Below the pieces are notes generated by a model. That model worked only from the letters and a program-made list of their open reading frames with translations, was not told where the DNA came from and searched no databases. Positions 35,032 through 45,545 of a stretch of DNA of 64,000 nt are shown piece by piece. Source of the DNA: Sulfurospirillum deleyianum DSM 6946 (GTDB lineage: Bacteria > Campylobacterota > Campylobacteria > Campylobacterales > Sulfurospirillaceae); assembly GCF_000024885.1 (NCBI RefSeq), contig NC_013512.1, positions 1,922,001 through 1,986,000 on the forward strand, read 5' to 3'. The position numbers were made by a program, and so were the translations under genes. Position 1 is the stretch's first letter, and each line of letters begins with the position of its first letter.

Positions 35032-35462
35032 ACCCTTCCTTTTTGGCTCATTTCACCTGCAAATAACATCGTGGATATCTCATCTAAATAGAGCTGTTCT
35101 TCTCTCTTGATTTTTGCCATCATCACTTGAAGTTCTTGCTCTTCTAAATATTTAATTTTTTCATATTCAACATGAGCTTTTTGATACTCTACTTGGAGCT
35201 TTTTGATGACCTGTAAAAGGGCTATCAGTTCTTCTTCATGCCTCTTTTTTTCACGATTTAAAATACTTTTTTGTTCACTCACCATCAAAAAAGCCGATAC
35301 CAATCCTTCTTTCGGGAGTTGAGTCTGTGTAATTTCATCGTAGAGTGAGCTAATTTTATGGCGAATAAGTCGTTCTTTATGTTGATGTTTTATCAGCTCT
35401 CGCTCAATCGTATCACGTTTTTGTTTGCGAATCTTTGCGATTTTCGAGAACTGACTTTTCAT
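35028..35462 (-). CDS. FliJ-like flagellar export protein
   Basis: 144 residues, almost entirely alpha-helical coiled coil, Lys/Glu-rich, resembling the divergent FliJ-like protein of Helicobacter (HP0256 type). FliJ connects the FliI ATPase to the export gate and escorts chaperones. The ATG at 35462 is preceded by AAAGG that extends from the palindrome copy at 35473; the TTG one codon earlier is unlikely. It is coupled to the motE-like gene downstream. Confidence 0.72.
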   Translation of the reverse strand: MKSQFSKIAKIRKQKRDTIERELIKHQHKERLIRHKISSLYDEITQTQLPKEGLVSAFLMVSEQKSILNREKKRHEEELIALLQVIKKLQVEYQKAHVEYEKIKYLEEQELQVMMAKIKREEQLYLDEISTMLFAGEMSQKGRV

Positions 35463-35472
35463 CAAAATACCT

Positions 35473-35482
35473 TTACATGTAA
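35473..35482. repeat. TTACATGTAA palindrome joined to the SD of the fliJ-like gene
   Basis: Read on the minus strand, the palindrome continues as TTACATGTAAAGGT with the start codon 8-9 bases after the AAAGG. It is the third copy whose edge supplies a ribosome binding site. Confidence 0.75.
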
Positions 35483-35485
35483 AGA

Positions 35486-36733
<1,248 letters not shown>

Positions 36734-37588
36734 TTATTGCCCATCTCTTTTCATTAATATTTCAATTAAATTATCAGTATAAAGCCCAAAACCGCTTGAA
36801 GCGATTCCCTCACAATCATAACTTCCACCCACGCCTACGGTAAAATTTTTATCAATAAACCGAAAGAACAACGCATTGTAATAACGCATCTTCACATAAT
36901 ACAGTGGAGAAAATACAAAATTATCATACGAAATTTCTGCAGAAAGTGTTTTAAGCTTTTCTAGCTCTCCTTTAAGCTCCAGAGGCACTTCATCTATCAC
37001 TGCTTCTAACTCTTCAAGGCTTTGTAAACACGTTAATTTTGTCAGCCATGGAATATTAAACGCCAACAATTTTTGTAATTGCCCTTTTTCAAAGACACTC
37101 AAATCAAGTGCTAACATCTGCGCAATGATTTTTGGAATCTGAATATTGCTTACATGTAAAAGTGGTTTCAGCTCAAATTTTGCAAAAAGAGAAAACGTTG
37201 TCGCCAAACTCAAACGCAAATTTTCTTCCCCAATCAGCTCCGCACCGATTTGGTGAACTTCATGACTGGGGTAGCGAAATACAGGCTGAATATAAAACCA
37301 TTTGGAATGTTTCGTACTTCTTCCCACTCGTTTGGTGACCAAACGCACTGCATCCATGGTACTATCAGCACGTAATGAAACAATGTGGTTTTGCTCATCA
37401 GAAAAACGCAACAACTCCTTTTCATCAATGCTTTGATGTTGATGATAGGAAAAAAATGGCGTGACAATCTCTTGAAATCCTGCTTCATACAGCAAATCAC
37501 TTGCAACCCTCTCCAATGTCCGCTTTAATTTAGCACTCTCGCCAAAATAAAGTTTGCTTCCTGTGGGTATTTCGTGCTCATAAATCAT
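36734..37588 (-). CDS. hisZ: HisZ-like ATP phosphoribosyltransferase regulatory subunit
   Basis: 284 residues resembling the catalytic domain of class II histidyl-tRNA synthetases without the anticodon-binding domain, which is HisZ. Motif 2-like (FYIQPVFRYPS) and motif 3-like (GVGGSYDCEGIASSGFGLYTD) segments are present. HisZ activates the short HisG enzyme in histidine synthesis. No hisG is adjacent in this window. It lies in an operon with purA downstream and an aminotransferase upstream. A palindrome copy at 37150 encodes Leu-His-Val-Ser. Confidence 0.85.
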   Translation of the reverse strand: MIYEHEIPTGSKLYFGESAKLKRTLERVASDLLYEAGFQEIVTPFFSYHQHQSIDEKELLRFSDEQNHIVSLRADSTMDAVRLVTKRVGRSTKHSKWFYIQPVFRYPSHEVHQIGAELIGEENLRLSLATTFSLFAKFELKPLLHVSNIQIPKIIAQMLALDLSVFEKGQLQKLLAFNIPWLTKLTCLQSLEELEAVIDEVPLELKGELEKLKTLSAEISYDNFVFSPLYYVKMRYYNALFFRFIDKNFTVGVGGSYDCEGIASSGFGLYTDNLIEILMKRDGQ

Positions 37589-37591
37589 GCA

Positions 37592-38704
37592 TTAGCCTCG
37601 GTAAAATTCTTGCGTAAAAACGCGATTTGCCGTTCCATCAAATGAACGAATACCCAGCTCTGAAAGTGCCATCTCAACCGCATTGAGTGTCCACGCTGTT
37701 TCATACACTTCTACAAGCCCCATATGATTGATTCTAAAAAGCGTCTCTTTAATATGGTCTTGCCCTCCTGCCATATTCACGCCATATTTGGTTTTCAAAA
37801 GTTTACGAATCTTACTCGCATCCTCATGTAAAACTGCACTCATAGCGTAAGCAGGTACTTTAGGATAGATACGAAGACCTAGCGATTCTAGGGCTTTGTT
37901 GGTTGCCATTGCCCTTTTGTGAGTATCTGCATAGAGTTTTTCTAAGCCACCCTTCGCATCAATCAACTCGCACATCGCAACCAAACCAATCACCAATGTC
38001 GTAGCCGCTGTCCATGCTGTCGTATTTTTACGTTGATTTTTGAGCTCTGTTTTGAGATTAAAATAGTACCCTGCCCCATTTCCCGCTTCAATCATTGCTA
38101 ATGCCTCTGCATTTAAACCAATGAAAGCAAGACCAGGTGGAAGCATTAAGGCTTTTTGACTTCCTGAAATGAGCGCATCAATGTATGTCGTATCGACTTT
38201 TTCCACACCGACCGCTGTAATACCATCAGCAATCACCATAATCGTAGGTCGTACCGCTTTAACTGCTTTAGCAACAGCTTCCACAGGATGTCGAAGACCA
38301 CCCGCACTCTCACACACTTGCATACAAACCGCATCAATGCTCGTATCATTTTTCACCAACTCAACAATCGCATCCACGCTAACAGGTGTATCCCACTCAT
38401 TTTTAATTTCAACAAAAGGTTTGTTGTATGCCGCACAAATCTTGCCAAAACGCTCACCAAATTTACCCGAATTGACCACAACGGCTTTGCTGTGACATAA
38501 ATGAAGCACACACGCTTCCATCGCTCCTGTTCCGCTAGAAGCCAACATCACCACCTCTTCCATATCAAAAAGAGTTTTCAAATACGCACGTGCTTTTCCA
38601 AAAATCGCCTCAAATTCAGGCGTTCTATGATGGATAGTGGGTGTGCTCATTGCCACACGAACAGATTCAGGAACGGGAGTTGGGCCAGGTGTCAAAAGTA
38701 ACAT
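37592..38704 (-). CDS. Class V aminotransferase (alanine-glyoxylate / serine-pyruvate type)
   Basis: 370 residues, fold-type I PLP enzyme. The N-terminal LLLTPGPTPVPESVR is typical of the serine:pyruvate / alanine:glyoxylate group. The PLP lysine is probably in ISGSQKALMLPPGLAF near residue 190, and MLASSGTGAMEA binds the cofactor phosphate. The physiological substrate is not certain. Homologues in this phylum are often mislabelled as a soluble hydrogenase subunit. It heads an operon with hisZ and purA. Confidence 0.88.
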   Translation of the reverse strand: MLLLTPGPTPVPESVRVAMSTPTIHHRTPEFEAIFGKARAYLKTLFDMEEVVMLASSGTGAMEACVLHLCHSKAVVVNSGKFGERFGKICAAYNKPFVEIKNEWDTPVSVDAIVELVKNDTSIDAVCMQVCESAGGLRHPVEAVAKAVKAVRPTIMVIADGITAVGVEKVDTTYIDALISGSQKALMLPPGLAFIGLNAEALAMIEAGNGAGYYFNLKTELKNQRKNTTAWTAATTLVIGLVAMCELIDAKGGLEKLYADTHKRAMATNKALESLGLRIYPKVPAYAMSAVLHEDASKIRKLLKTKYGVNMAGGQDHIKETLFRINHMGLVEVYETAWTLNAVEMALSELGIRSFDGTANRVFTQEFYRG

Positions 38705-38838
38705 AATGCAGATCCTCGAAATGTAGTTTTAGAGGTGATTGTAACAAAACTATGCTTGTTGTTTCTTTAGGCATTAAGCCCTCAAAAACAGGCTCAAACG
38801 TCTGTCATTCATTCGCAATCTTTTTAGGTTATACTTCT

Positions 38839-38848
38839 TTACATGTAA
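38839..38848. repeat. TTACATGTAA palindrome in the leader of chemoreceptor 1
   Basis: Copy in the 245-base spacer between the aminotransferase and the first chemoreceptor. The rest of the spacer is AT-rich; I see no other clear feature beyond AAAGGAG before the ATG at 38950. Confidence 0.75.
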
Positions 38849-38949
38849 AAAGAGTTAAAAGTCTTTTTTAAGTCTTTTTGAAGTTCTAAAATTAAATTAA
38901 TAATTTCAATAAATTATGAAAGAAGTCTAACATTCTAAAGGAGTCATCC

Positions 38950-40827
38950 ATGCATTTTAAGACAAAAATCACCTTAACCATAGCTGTACTTATGGCACTT
39001 AGTTTAAGTATTTTTGGATTTTTTAGTTACATCGATACCAAAAAGAACAGTGTCGTGCAAATAGAACAAAGCCTGCAAATGGCATCACGCTCACTGACTG
39101 ATTATATTGATTTATGGATTTCATCAAAAAAGAGTGCCGTTGAAAGTGTCGCACGAAGCCTTGCCGCAAATCCAAGCATGGATGACGTTGAACTGAAAGA
39201 GCGATTGAAGGAGTTAACAAAATCTTTAGGAGCTGTGCAATCCTTTGTAGGATACGAAGATGGTAGAATGATTTATGACAGTGGCAAAAAACCTGCTGAG
39301 GGATACGATCCTCGTGCTCGAGGTTGGTATATACAAGCCAAAAGTGTCGGTAAACCTGCTATTACGGATGCCTATATGGGCTCCTCTATTAAAGCTTATT
39401 TGGTCAGCGTTATGGCACCCATTTATCGTAACAATGCGCTAGTAGGTGTTGTATCCATTGATATTGAGTTAGCCTCGCTTTTTAAAGTGATTGGTGATAT
39501 TAATTTTAATGGTGGCTATGGAATGCTTCTGGATACGAAAGATGTGATTGTAGCTCATCCTAATAAAGAATTACTCGGCAAAGAGTCTTCTATAAAAGAG
39601 GCATTAAATAAAGAGTTTGCCAACAAAAAAGAGGGGCTACTTGAATATACATTTAATGGCAGCAACAAAATCTTCGCCTTTAAAGTCTCCGAAGAGAGTG
39701 GCTGGAAACCAGGCATTACCTTTGATAAAGCGACTGCCTACGCCTTCTTAAACGCCCAAGTCAAAGAACAACTCTTAGTGGGCATCATCATGCTCATCCT
39801 CTCCATAGGTATCATGATTCTGCTCATTAAAGCCCTACTTAAACCACTCGATAACCTTAATGGTGTGGTAGAAGAGCTTTCCAGCAGTGAGGGAGATTTA
39901 AGACAACGCTTAAGTGCCACAGCCAATGATGAATTTGCCCAAGTCTCACGTAATATCAATAAGTTTATTGAAAAACTTCATGAGATTGTCAAAAAATCAA
40001 AAACTATCAGTAATGAAAACGCTTCTATCTCTGAAGAGCTTTCTCGTACTGCTTCAGAAGTCGTACGCAATGTGGATGCAGAATCTCGTATTGTTGAACA
40101 TACGAAAGAAGAAGGTATTTCTTTAGTAAAAAGTATAGAAAACTCTGTCTCTAAAGCCAAAGATTCTCAAAAAGCACTCTCTGATACCCAAAAAGATATC
40201 AGTGATGTTAAAACCAAAGTGGAACAACTAGAATACACCATGCAAGCCACCGCAGCCAAAGAGCAAAATTTAGCCGAACGCCTTAATACCGTGAGTCATA
40301 ATGCCAATGAGGTCAAAGATGTTTTAAATATCATTCGAGATATTGCAGACCAAACCAATTTGTTAGCGCTTAATGCCGCCATTGAAGCAGCAAGGGCTGG
40401 AGAACATGGACGTGGCTTTGCTGTGGTTGCAGATGAAGTACGAAAACTCGCTGAGCGAACCCAAAAAAGCTTAGTGGAGATTGATGCGACCATTAATGTC
40501 GTGGTTCAATCCATTATGGATGCCAATACGGATATTACCGCTAACGCACAAGAGGTCAATGCCTTAGCCTCTATCTCTGTGGAACTGCAAGATGGCATGA
40601 ACAGTGTAGCTAACATTATTCATAAAACCATTGATGATTCTCATCATACCGTTAATGACTTTATTGATACCGCATCTAAGATTAAAAAGATTGTCGATGA
40701 GATAGAAAAAATCAATGTCATCTCTAAAGAGAATGTCGGAAGCATTGATAATGTCTCACAAGCCTCTGAGCATCTCCATGTTATGACTGAAAACCTCAAT
40801 AATGAATTAGGGAAGTTTAAGTCGTAA
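38950..40827 (+). CDS. Methyl-accepting chemotaxis protein with dCache-type sensor (copy 1)
   Basis: 625 residues. An N-terminal membrane helix (8-28) precedes a periplasmic double-Cache-like ligand domain (about 30-270, with [13 protein letters not shown] and [12 protein letters not shown]). A second membrane helix (275-295), a HAMP domain and a long coiled-coil signalling domain follow. The hairpin tip is [19 protein letters not shown], continuing [21 protein letters not shown]. The dCache motif suggests small ligands such as amino or organic acids; the ligand is unknown. No C-terminal CheR-binding pentapeptide is seen. The next gene is a paralogue. Confidence 0.93.
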   Translation: MHFKTKITLTIAVLMALSLSIFGFFSYIDTKKNSVVQIEQSLQMASRSLTDYIDLWISSKKSAVESVARSLAANPSMDDVELKERLKELTKSLGAVQSFVGYEDGRMIYDSGKKPAEGYDPRARGWYIQAKSVGKPAITDAYMGSSIKAYLVSVMAPIYRNNALVGVVSIDIELASLFKVIGDINFNGGYGMLLDTKDVIVAHPNKELLGKESSIKEALNKEFANKKEGLLEYTFNGSNKIFAFKVSEESGWKPGITFDKATAYAFLNAQVKEQLLVGIIMLILSIGIMILLIKALLKPLDNLNGVVEELSSSEGDLRQRLSATANDEFAQVSRNINKFIEKLHEIVKKSKTISNENASISEELSRTASEVVRNVDAESRIVEHTKEEGISLVKSIENSVSKAKDSQKALSDTQKDISDVKTKVEQLEYTMQATAAKEQNLAERLNTVSHNANEVKDVLNIIRDIADQTNLLALNAAIEAARAGEHGRGFAVVADEVRKLAERTQKSLVEIDATINVVVQSIMDANTDITANAQEVNALASISVELQDGMNSVANIIHKTIDDSHHTVNDFIDTASKIKKIVDEIEKINVISKENVGSIDNVSQASEHLHVMTENLNNELGKFKS

Positions 40828-40831
40828 AGCT

Positions 40832-40841
40832 TTACATGTAA
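40832..40841. repeat. TTACATGTAA palindrome after chemoreceptor 1
   Basis: Copy starting 5 bases after the stop codon of the first chemoreceptor and just before its terminator hairpin. Confidence 0.75.
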
Positions 40842-40852
40842 CGCTCTTTCTC

Positions 40853-40878
40853 TTAGCAAGCGAACCCTCGCTTGCTAA
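40853..40878 (+). terminator. Terminator after chemoreceptor 1
   Basis: An 11-bp perfect stem (TTAGCAAGCGA with TCGCTTGCTAA) with loop ACCC is followed by CTCTTTTCCCTTTTT, a T-rich run on the plus strand. Confidence 0.8.
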
Positions 40879-40911
40879 CTCTTTTCCCTTTTTACTTAGT
40901 TTATCACTGAT

Positions 40912-40933
40912 TTGTAACATATAAATGTTACAA
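40912..40933. promoter_or_regulatory. Perfect 9+9 inverted repeat upstream of chemoreceptor 2
   Basis: TTGTAACAT and ATGTTACAA separated by ATAA form a perfect dyad whose right edge is 36 bases left of the -10 box at 40970. This is a typical operator position for an activator or repressor dimer. Which regulator binds is unknown; it is not an FNR consensus. Confidence 0.55.
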
Positions 40934-40969
40934 CTTCTAAAAGTCTCATTTTTTGCTTCAAGATTCTGT

Positions 40970-40975
40970 TATACT
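40970..40975 (+). promoter_or_regulatory. -10 box of chemoreceptor 2
   Basis: TATACT lies 57 bases before the ATG at 41033, downstream of the inverted repeat at 40912. It lies inside the longer in-frame reading from 40925, arguing against that start. Confidence 0.5.
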
Positions 40976-41032
40976 AAAGCAGATGTAAGTCAAAGTACAA
41001 AACATATAAACCATCATAAAAAGGAAGAGATG

Positions 41033-42898
41033 ATGAACTTCAAAACAAAAGTCACGCTGATTATTTCTCTGTTAATTTGTATCAGTCTTATGGCATTTGG
41101 CGTTGTCAGTTATGTCGATACAAAGAAAAACAGCATCACACAAGTTGAGGCAACACTTAAAATGGCGTCTCGGTCTTTAACAGATTATATTGATCTATGG
41201 GTAGCCAGTAAGAAAAAGAATCTTTCAAGCTCAGCAAGAATGTTAAGCAACATTGAGACGATGAGCGAAGCTGAGATAAAAGCGATTCTAAAAGAGACCA
41301 CCCAAGCCTCAGAAAGCCGTGATACCTTTGTGGGTATTGAATCCTCAGGCATTATGATTTACGGTAGCAATACCACACCTAAAGCTGGTTTTGACCCACG
41401 AAAACGTCCATGGTATATTATGGGTAAGACAACAGGTAAAGCGGGTATGACAGATATTTACAAAGGAACAGCAGATCCTATTGACTTGGTTGCGGTTATG
41501 GCGCCTATTGTCAAAGATGGGAAAATTATTGGTGTGATTGCCAGCTCTTTTGAATTGACACACATCGTTAAAGCCGTTAGTGATATTAACTTCAACGGTG
41601 GCTATGGCATGCTTTTGGATGCTAAAAAAACTGTTGTTGCCCATCCAGATCCTGCACGTTTAGGTAAAGAGTCTGTTTTAGCTTCACAGCTTAAAGGGGA
41701 TGCGGAGGGAATTATTGAGTACCATTTGGGCAGTGATAAACTTTTTGCCTATAAAGCCTCTGAAGAAACAAATTGGACACCAGGAATTGTCTTTGAAAAA
41801 GAGAGAGCTTATGCATTTTTAGATGCCCAAGTCAAAGAACTTTTTTTCATAGGAATTTTAATGCTGGTGGTTTCTGTAGGTATTATGATTTTCTTGATTA
41901 AGATGCTTCTTCAACCCCTTGATCAACTCAATAATGTCGTCAAAGACCTTTCAAGCTCAGAAGGAGATTTACGACAACGCCTAAAGGCAAGCAGTCATGA
42001 TGAATTTGGTCAAGTCTCTGGAAACATCAATCGATTTATTGAAAAATTGCATGAAATTGTCAAAAAATCAAAAGAGATCAGCAATGAAAACGCTTCCATT
42101 TCTGAAGAACTCTCCCGTACCGCTTCTGAAGTCGTACGAAATGTAGACGCAGAAGCTCGTATTGTCAGCAAAACAAAAGAGAGTGGTATTGCGCTTACCC
42201 ATGCTATTGAAAACTCTGTGACCAAAGCCACTCAATCACAAGAAGCGTTGCGTCAAACACAGCAGGACATTAACCAAGTCAAAAACCAAGCCGAACATTT
42301 AGAGCGCACCATGCAAGAAACAGCGGTGAAAGAGCAAAGTTTAGCGGAACGCCTTAACACCGTTAGTCACAACGCAAATGAGGTCAAAGAAATTTTAAAT
42401 ATCATCCGAGATATTGCGGATCAAACGAATCTTTTGGCGCTGAATGCGGCGATTGAAGCGGCACGTGCGGGGGAACATGGAAGGGGCTTTGCGGTCGTTG
42501 CTGATGAAGTGAGAAAATTAGCAGAGCGTACGCAAAAAAGTTTAGTGGAAATTGATGCAACCATTAATGTGGTAGTTCAATCCATTATGGATGCAAATAC
42601 TGATATTTCGCATAACGCAGCAGAAGTCAACACACTAGCGTCCATCTCTATTGAACTGCAAAATGGAATGAATGCCATCGATACTACGATTCAAAAAACG
42701 ATTGAAAATGCCCATGCAACGGTTAATAATTTTGTTCACACAGCTACACAAATTAAAGGCATGGTAGAAGAAATCGAGAAAATCAATGTGATTTCAAAAG
42801 AGAATGTCACGAGTATTGATAACGTCTCACAAGCCAGTGAGCACCTTCATGCCATGACAGAAAATCTTAACAATGAATTAGGAAAGTTTAAATCCTAA
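41033..42898 (+). CDS. Methyl-accepting chemotaxis protein with dCache-type sensor (copy 2)
   Basis: 621 residues, a paralogue of the preceding receptor with the same architecture: membrane helix, dCache-like domain, second membrane helix, HAMP, signalling coiled coil. The membrane and signalling parts are near-identical in protein sequence, including the tip and the last ~20 residues. The Cache domain differs (for example [17 protein letters not shown] in place of [18 protein letters not shown]). The ATG at 41033 aligns with the start of copy 1 and has AAGGAAG at 7 bases; ATG at 41030 is an alternative. It ends 4 bases before the convergent gph stop. Confidence 0.93.
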   Translation: MNFKTKVTLIISLLICISLMAFGVVSYVDTKKNSITQVEATLKMASRSLTDYIDLWVASKKKNLSSSARMLSNIETMSEAEIKAILKETTQASESRDTFVGIESSGIMIYGSNTTPKAGFDPRKRPWYIMGKTTGKAGMTDIYKGTADPIDLVAVMAPIVKDGKIIGVIASSFELTHIVKAVSDINFNGGYGMLLDAKKTVVAHPDPARLGKESVLASQLKGDAEGIIEYHLGSDKLFAYKASEETNWTPGIVFEKERAYAFLDAQVKELFFIGILMLVVSVGIMIFLIKMLLQPLDQLNNVVKDLSSSEGDLRQRLKASSHDEFGQVSGNINRFIEKLHEIVKKSKEISNENASISEELSRTASEVVRNVDAEARIVSKTKESGIALTHAIENSVTKATQSQEALRQTQQDINQVKNQAEHLERTMQETAVKEQSLAERLNTVSHNANEVKEILNIIRDIADQTNLLALNAAIEAARAGEHGRGFAVVADEVRKLAERTQKSLVEIDATINVVVQSIMDANTDISHNAAEVNTLASISIELQNGMNAIDTTIQKTIENAHATVNNFVHTATQIKGMVEEIEKINVISKENVTSIDNVSQASEHLHAMTENLNNELGKFKS

Positions 42899-42902
42899 TT
42901 CA

Positions 42903-43559
42903 TCACACTTCAGCGAGGAGTTTAATCACCTCGCTGGGTGTTTTTGCAATCTGTTTTGCCCCATGCGCTAAAAGCTCATCTTCATCTCTAAATCCCCACA
43001 ACGCACCAATAGCCATCATACCAGCACGATTGGCTGTTTGCATATCAATCATCGTGTCACCCAAATAATAACACACTTCAGGCTTTACATGTAAAGATTC
43101 ACAAATCTCTAAAGCAGCGCTAGGATCAGGCTTTCGTGGCACACCCTCTCGAATACCAAAAACCCTTTCAAAGTGCCATTGACGTAAATATTTTACCGCG
43201 CACATTTTAGTAAAACTATCTGGTTTATTGGAGAGAATGGCCATTTTAAAACCGCGCGTTTGAAGAAAGGTCAGCAGTTTGCTCACCCCTTCATACAACT
43301 TCGTATTTTGATTAAACTGCTTCGCATAGTGTGATTCAAACAACGTTACCGCTTTTTGAATTGTCTCTGTACTTTGAGGTTGAGAGGCAAAAATATTCTC
43401 AAAAAGCTTAAAGACGCCCTCTCCGACAAAATAACGATACTTTTGAGTCTCTTGTGGTTCAAAACCTAATTGTGTCAGCGCAAAATTTGCACTAATCGCA
43501 ATATCTTCGAGTGTATCTAAAAGTGTGCCATCTAAATCAAAAATAATAACTTTTTCCAT
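42903..43559 (-). CDS. gph: Phosphoglycolate phosphatase-like HAD hydrolase
   Basis: 218 residues. HAD motifs: FDLDGTLLDT at residues 8-17, ILSNKPDS near 109, RKPDPSA, and YLGDTMIDMQTA near 168. The sequence is closer to Gph than the HAD protein at 11620. It would remove 2-phosphoglycolate formed during DNA repair or oxygenation reactions. It starts 2 bases after tkt ends, so the two form an operon. A palindrome copy at 43085 encodes Leu-His-Val-Lys. Confidence 0.85.
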   Translation of the reverse strand: MEKVIIFDLDGTLLDTLEDIAISANFALTQLGFEPQETQKYRYFVGEGVFKLFENIFASQPQSTETIQKAVTLFESHYAKQFNQNTKLYEGVSKLLTFLQTRGFKMAILSNKPDSFTKMCAVKYLRQWHFERVFGIREGVPRKPDPSAALEICESLHVKPEVCYYLGDTMIDMQTANRAGMMAIGALWGFRDEDELLAHGAKQIAKTPSEVIKLLAEV

Positions 43560-43561
43560 GT

Positions 43562-45532
43562 TTACTGCTTACAATTCACACCCGCATTTTCATACGGTAT
43601 ATTCAAAAAACCACACACACTCTCAGTCACATGCTCAGGCGTTAAACCAAACTTCTCAAACAATAACTCAGCAGGGGCACTCGCACCAAAACGCTTCATA
43701 CCTATCACTTCATCTGCATAACGATACCACTCATTCCCCGCACTGGCCTCAATGGCAATGACTTTGGTATTTGAATCAATCACTGTGCTAATATACGCCT
43801 TGCTTTGCTCGACAAACAGATCAAAACAAGGAACACTCACAATGTTGGCATCCACCCCCAATTTTTCCAAACGACAACCTACTTGAAGCGCAAGATAGAC
43901 TTCACTTCCACTGGCCATCAACGTGACACGTGCATGGTCTCGTTTCGTGAGCAAATAACCCCCATTTTCCACATCCCCATAGACTCTCTCATCTTTCAAC
44001 GCTTTAAGTTTTTGACGAGAGCACACAAACGCAGCAGGTGCTTGCATACGAAGGGCTTTTTGCCACGCTTTTACATTTTCTCTACCATCACATGGACGAT
44101 ACACATAAAAATTAGGAAGTGCTCTAAATTGGCTGAGTTGTTCAATCGGCTGATGCGTTGGACCATCTTCACCCACACCAATGCTATCGTGTGTCCAGAT
44201 GTAAAAGTTTTTCAGTTTCATAAGCGCTGCGAGACGAACAGAAGGCTTCATATAATCACTGAAGATAAAAAAGGTTGCGCCATAAGGGATAAAAAGCCCA
44301 TATAAAGCAAACGAGTTCACAATCGCCCCCATAGCATGTTCACGAATACCAAAATGGATATTACGTCCAAATGGAAAATCTCCCATGCCTGTTAATTCAC
44401 TTTTATTGGAAGGTCCTAAATCCGCACTTCCTCCTAAAAACCCAGGAATCGCTTTGGCAATCGCATTGAGAATTTTCCCATTGCTATCACGAGTTGCCAC
44501 ATCACTCTCAAATAAAGGCCACTCAATCTTTGAAAAATCAGGGTTTAAAAGGGCTTCAAGAAGCTCTTTTTGTTCCTGTGTTGCGTTGTTTTTAAGCATC
44601 GCATTCCATTGCGCTTCAGCTAAGTCTCCCTTTTCAAGAGCACAGCTAAAACGTGCTTTAACATCTTCATCAACGACAAAGCTAAGCTCTGGATCAAAAC
44701 CTGCTTTCATTTTTGCATTTTTAATCTCTTCACAACCAAGAGGTGCTCCATGTGCATGATGGCTTCCTTCCATCTCACACGCACCTTTAGCAATGATGGT
44801 ATCTGCAATAATCAAATAAGGTTTTGTTTGCCCTTTTGCTTGCTCTAAGACCGCATTAATTTCATCAAAATCATGCCCATCAATACGAGAAACTTCCCAT
44901 CCTTGCGCCTCAAAACGATGTTTTACATCCTCACTCCACGCAATAGAAGTATCACCTTCAATAGTAATAGCATTGCTATCGTAAATGACCACTAAATTAT
45001 CTAAGCCTAAATGCCCTGCAAGCGAACATGCCTCATAACTCATGCCCTCTTGAAGATCGCCATCTCCACATAAACAATAGACTTTGTGAGAGATAATATT
45101 GGCTTCTGGTTTATTTAAGACCTGTGCCGCATACTTAGCAGCCATCGCAAAACCAACGGCATTAGAGATACCTTGCCCCAAAGGCCCTGTTGTCACTTCT
45201 ACCCCTGGTACATCACCGTACTCTGGATGACCTGGTGTTTTACTGCCTAATTGCCTAAAATTTTGCAAATCCTCGATACTTAAATCATAACCGCTTAAAT
45301 GTAAAAACGAATACACAAGGGCTGAAGCATGTCCACCACTAAAAATCAGACGATCACGGTTTAACCATTTTGGATTTTTAGGATTATGGTGAATATGTCT
45401 AGCCAAAATAGTCACAATATCAGCAAGTCCCATGGGAGCACCTGGATGTCCACTATTGGCACGTTGCACCATATCCGCTGCTAAAAATCGTATCGTGTCT
45501 GCCTGTTTTTTCAATAACTTTTTATTTTCCAT
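43562..45532 (-). CDS. tkt: Transketolase
   Basis: 656 residues, normal length. Thiamine-diphosphate enzyme moving two-carbon units between sugar phosphates in the non-oxidative pentose phosphate pathway. Seen: RANSGHPGAPMGLADI at the N-terminus, GPLGQGISNAVG, CLCGDGDLQEGMSYEA (TPP/Mg site), HGAPLG, then FGIREHAMGAI and the C-terminal domain. It is encoded between the polyprenyl synthase and gph genes on one strand with short gaps. Confidence 0.97.
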   Translation of the reverse strand: MENKKLLKKQADTIRFLAADMVQRANSGHPGAPMGLADIVTILARHIHHNPKNPKWLNRDRLIFSGGHASALVYSFLHLSGYDLSIEDLQNFRQLGSKTPGHPEYGDVPGVEVTTGPLGQGISNAVGFAMAAKYAAQVLNKPEANIISHKVYCLCGDGDLQEGMSYEACSLAGHLGLDNLVVIYDSNAITIEGDTSIAWSEDVKHRFEAQGWEVSRIDGHDFDEINAVLEQAKGQTKPYLIIADTIIAKGACEMEGSHHAHGAPLGCEEIKNAKMKAGFDPELSFVVDEDVKARFSCALEKGDLAEAQWNAMLKNNATQEQKELLEALLNPDFSKIEWPLFESDVATRDSNGKILNAIAKAIPGFLGGSADLGPSNKSELTGMGDFPFGRNIHFGIREHAMGAIVNSFALYGLFIPYGATFFIFSDYMKPSVRLAALMKLKNFYIWTHDSIGVGEDGPTHQPIEQLSQFRALPNFYVYRPCDGRENVKAWQKALRMQAPAAFVCSRQKLKALKDERVYGDVENGGYLLTKRDHARVTLMASGSEVYLALQVGCRLEKLGVDANIVSVPCFDLFVEQSKAYISTVIDSNTKVIAIEASAGNEWYRYADEVIGMKRFGASAPAELLFEKFGLTPEHVTESVCGFLNIPYENAGVNCKQ

Positions 45533-45545
45533 TCTCTATCCCCAA

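Noticed and set aside
40925-41032. N-terminal extension of chemoreceptor 2
   Set aside because: It contains the likely -10 box and half of the inverted repeat, and copy 1 aligns only from the ATG at 41033.
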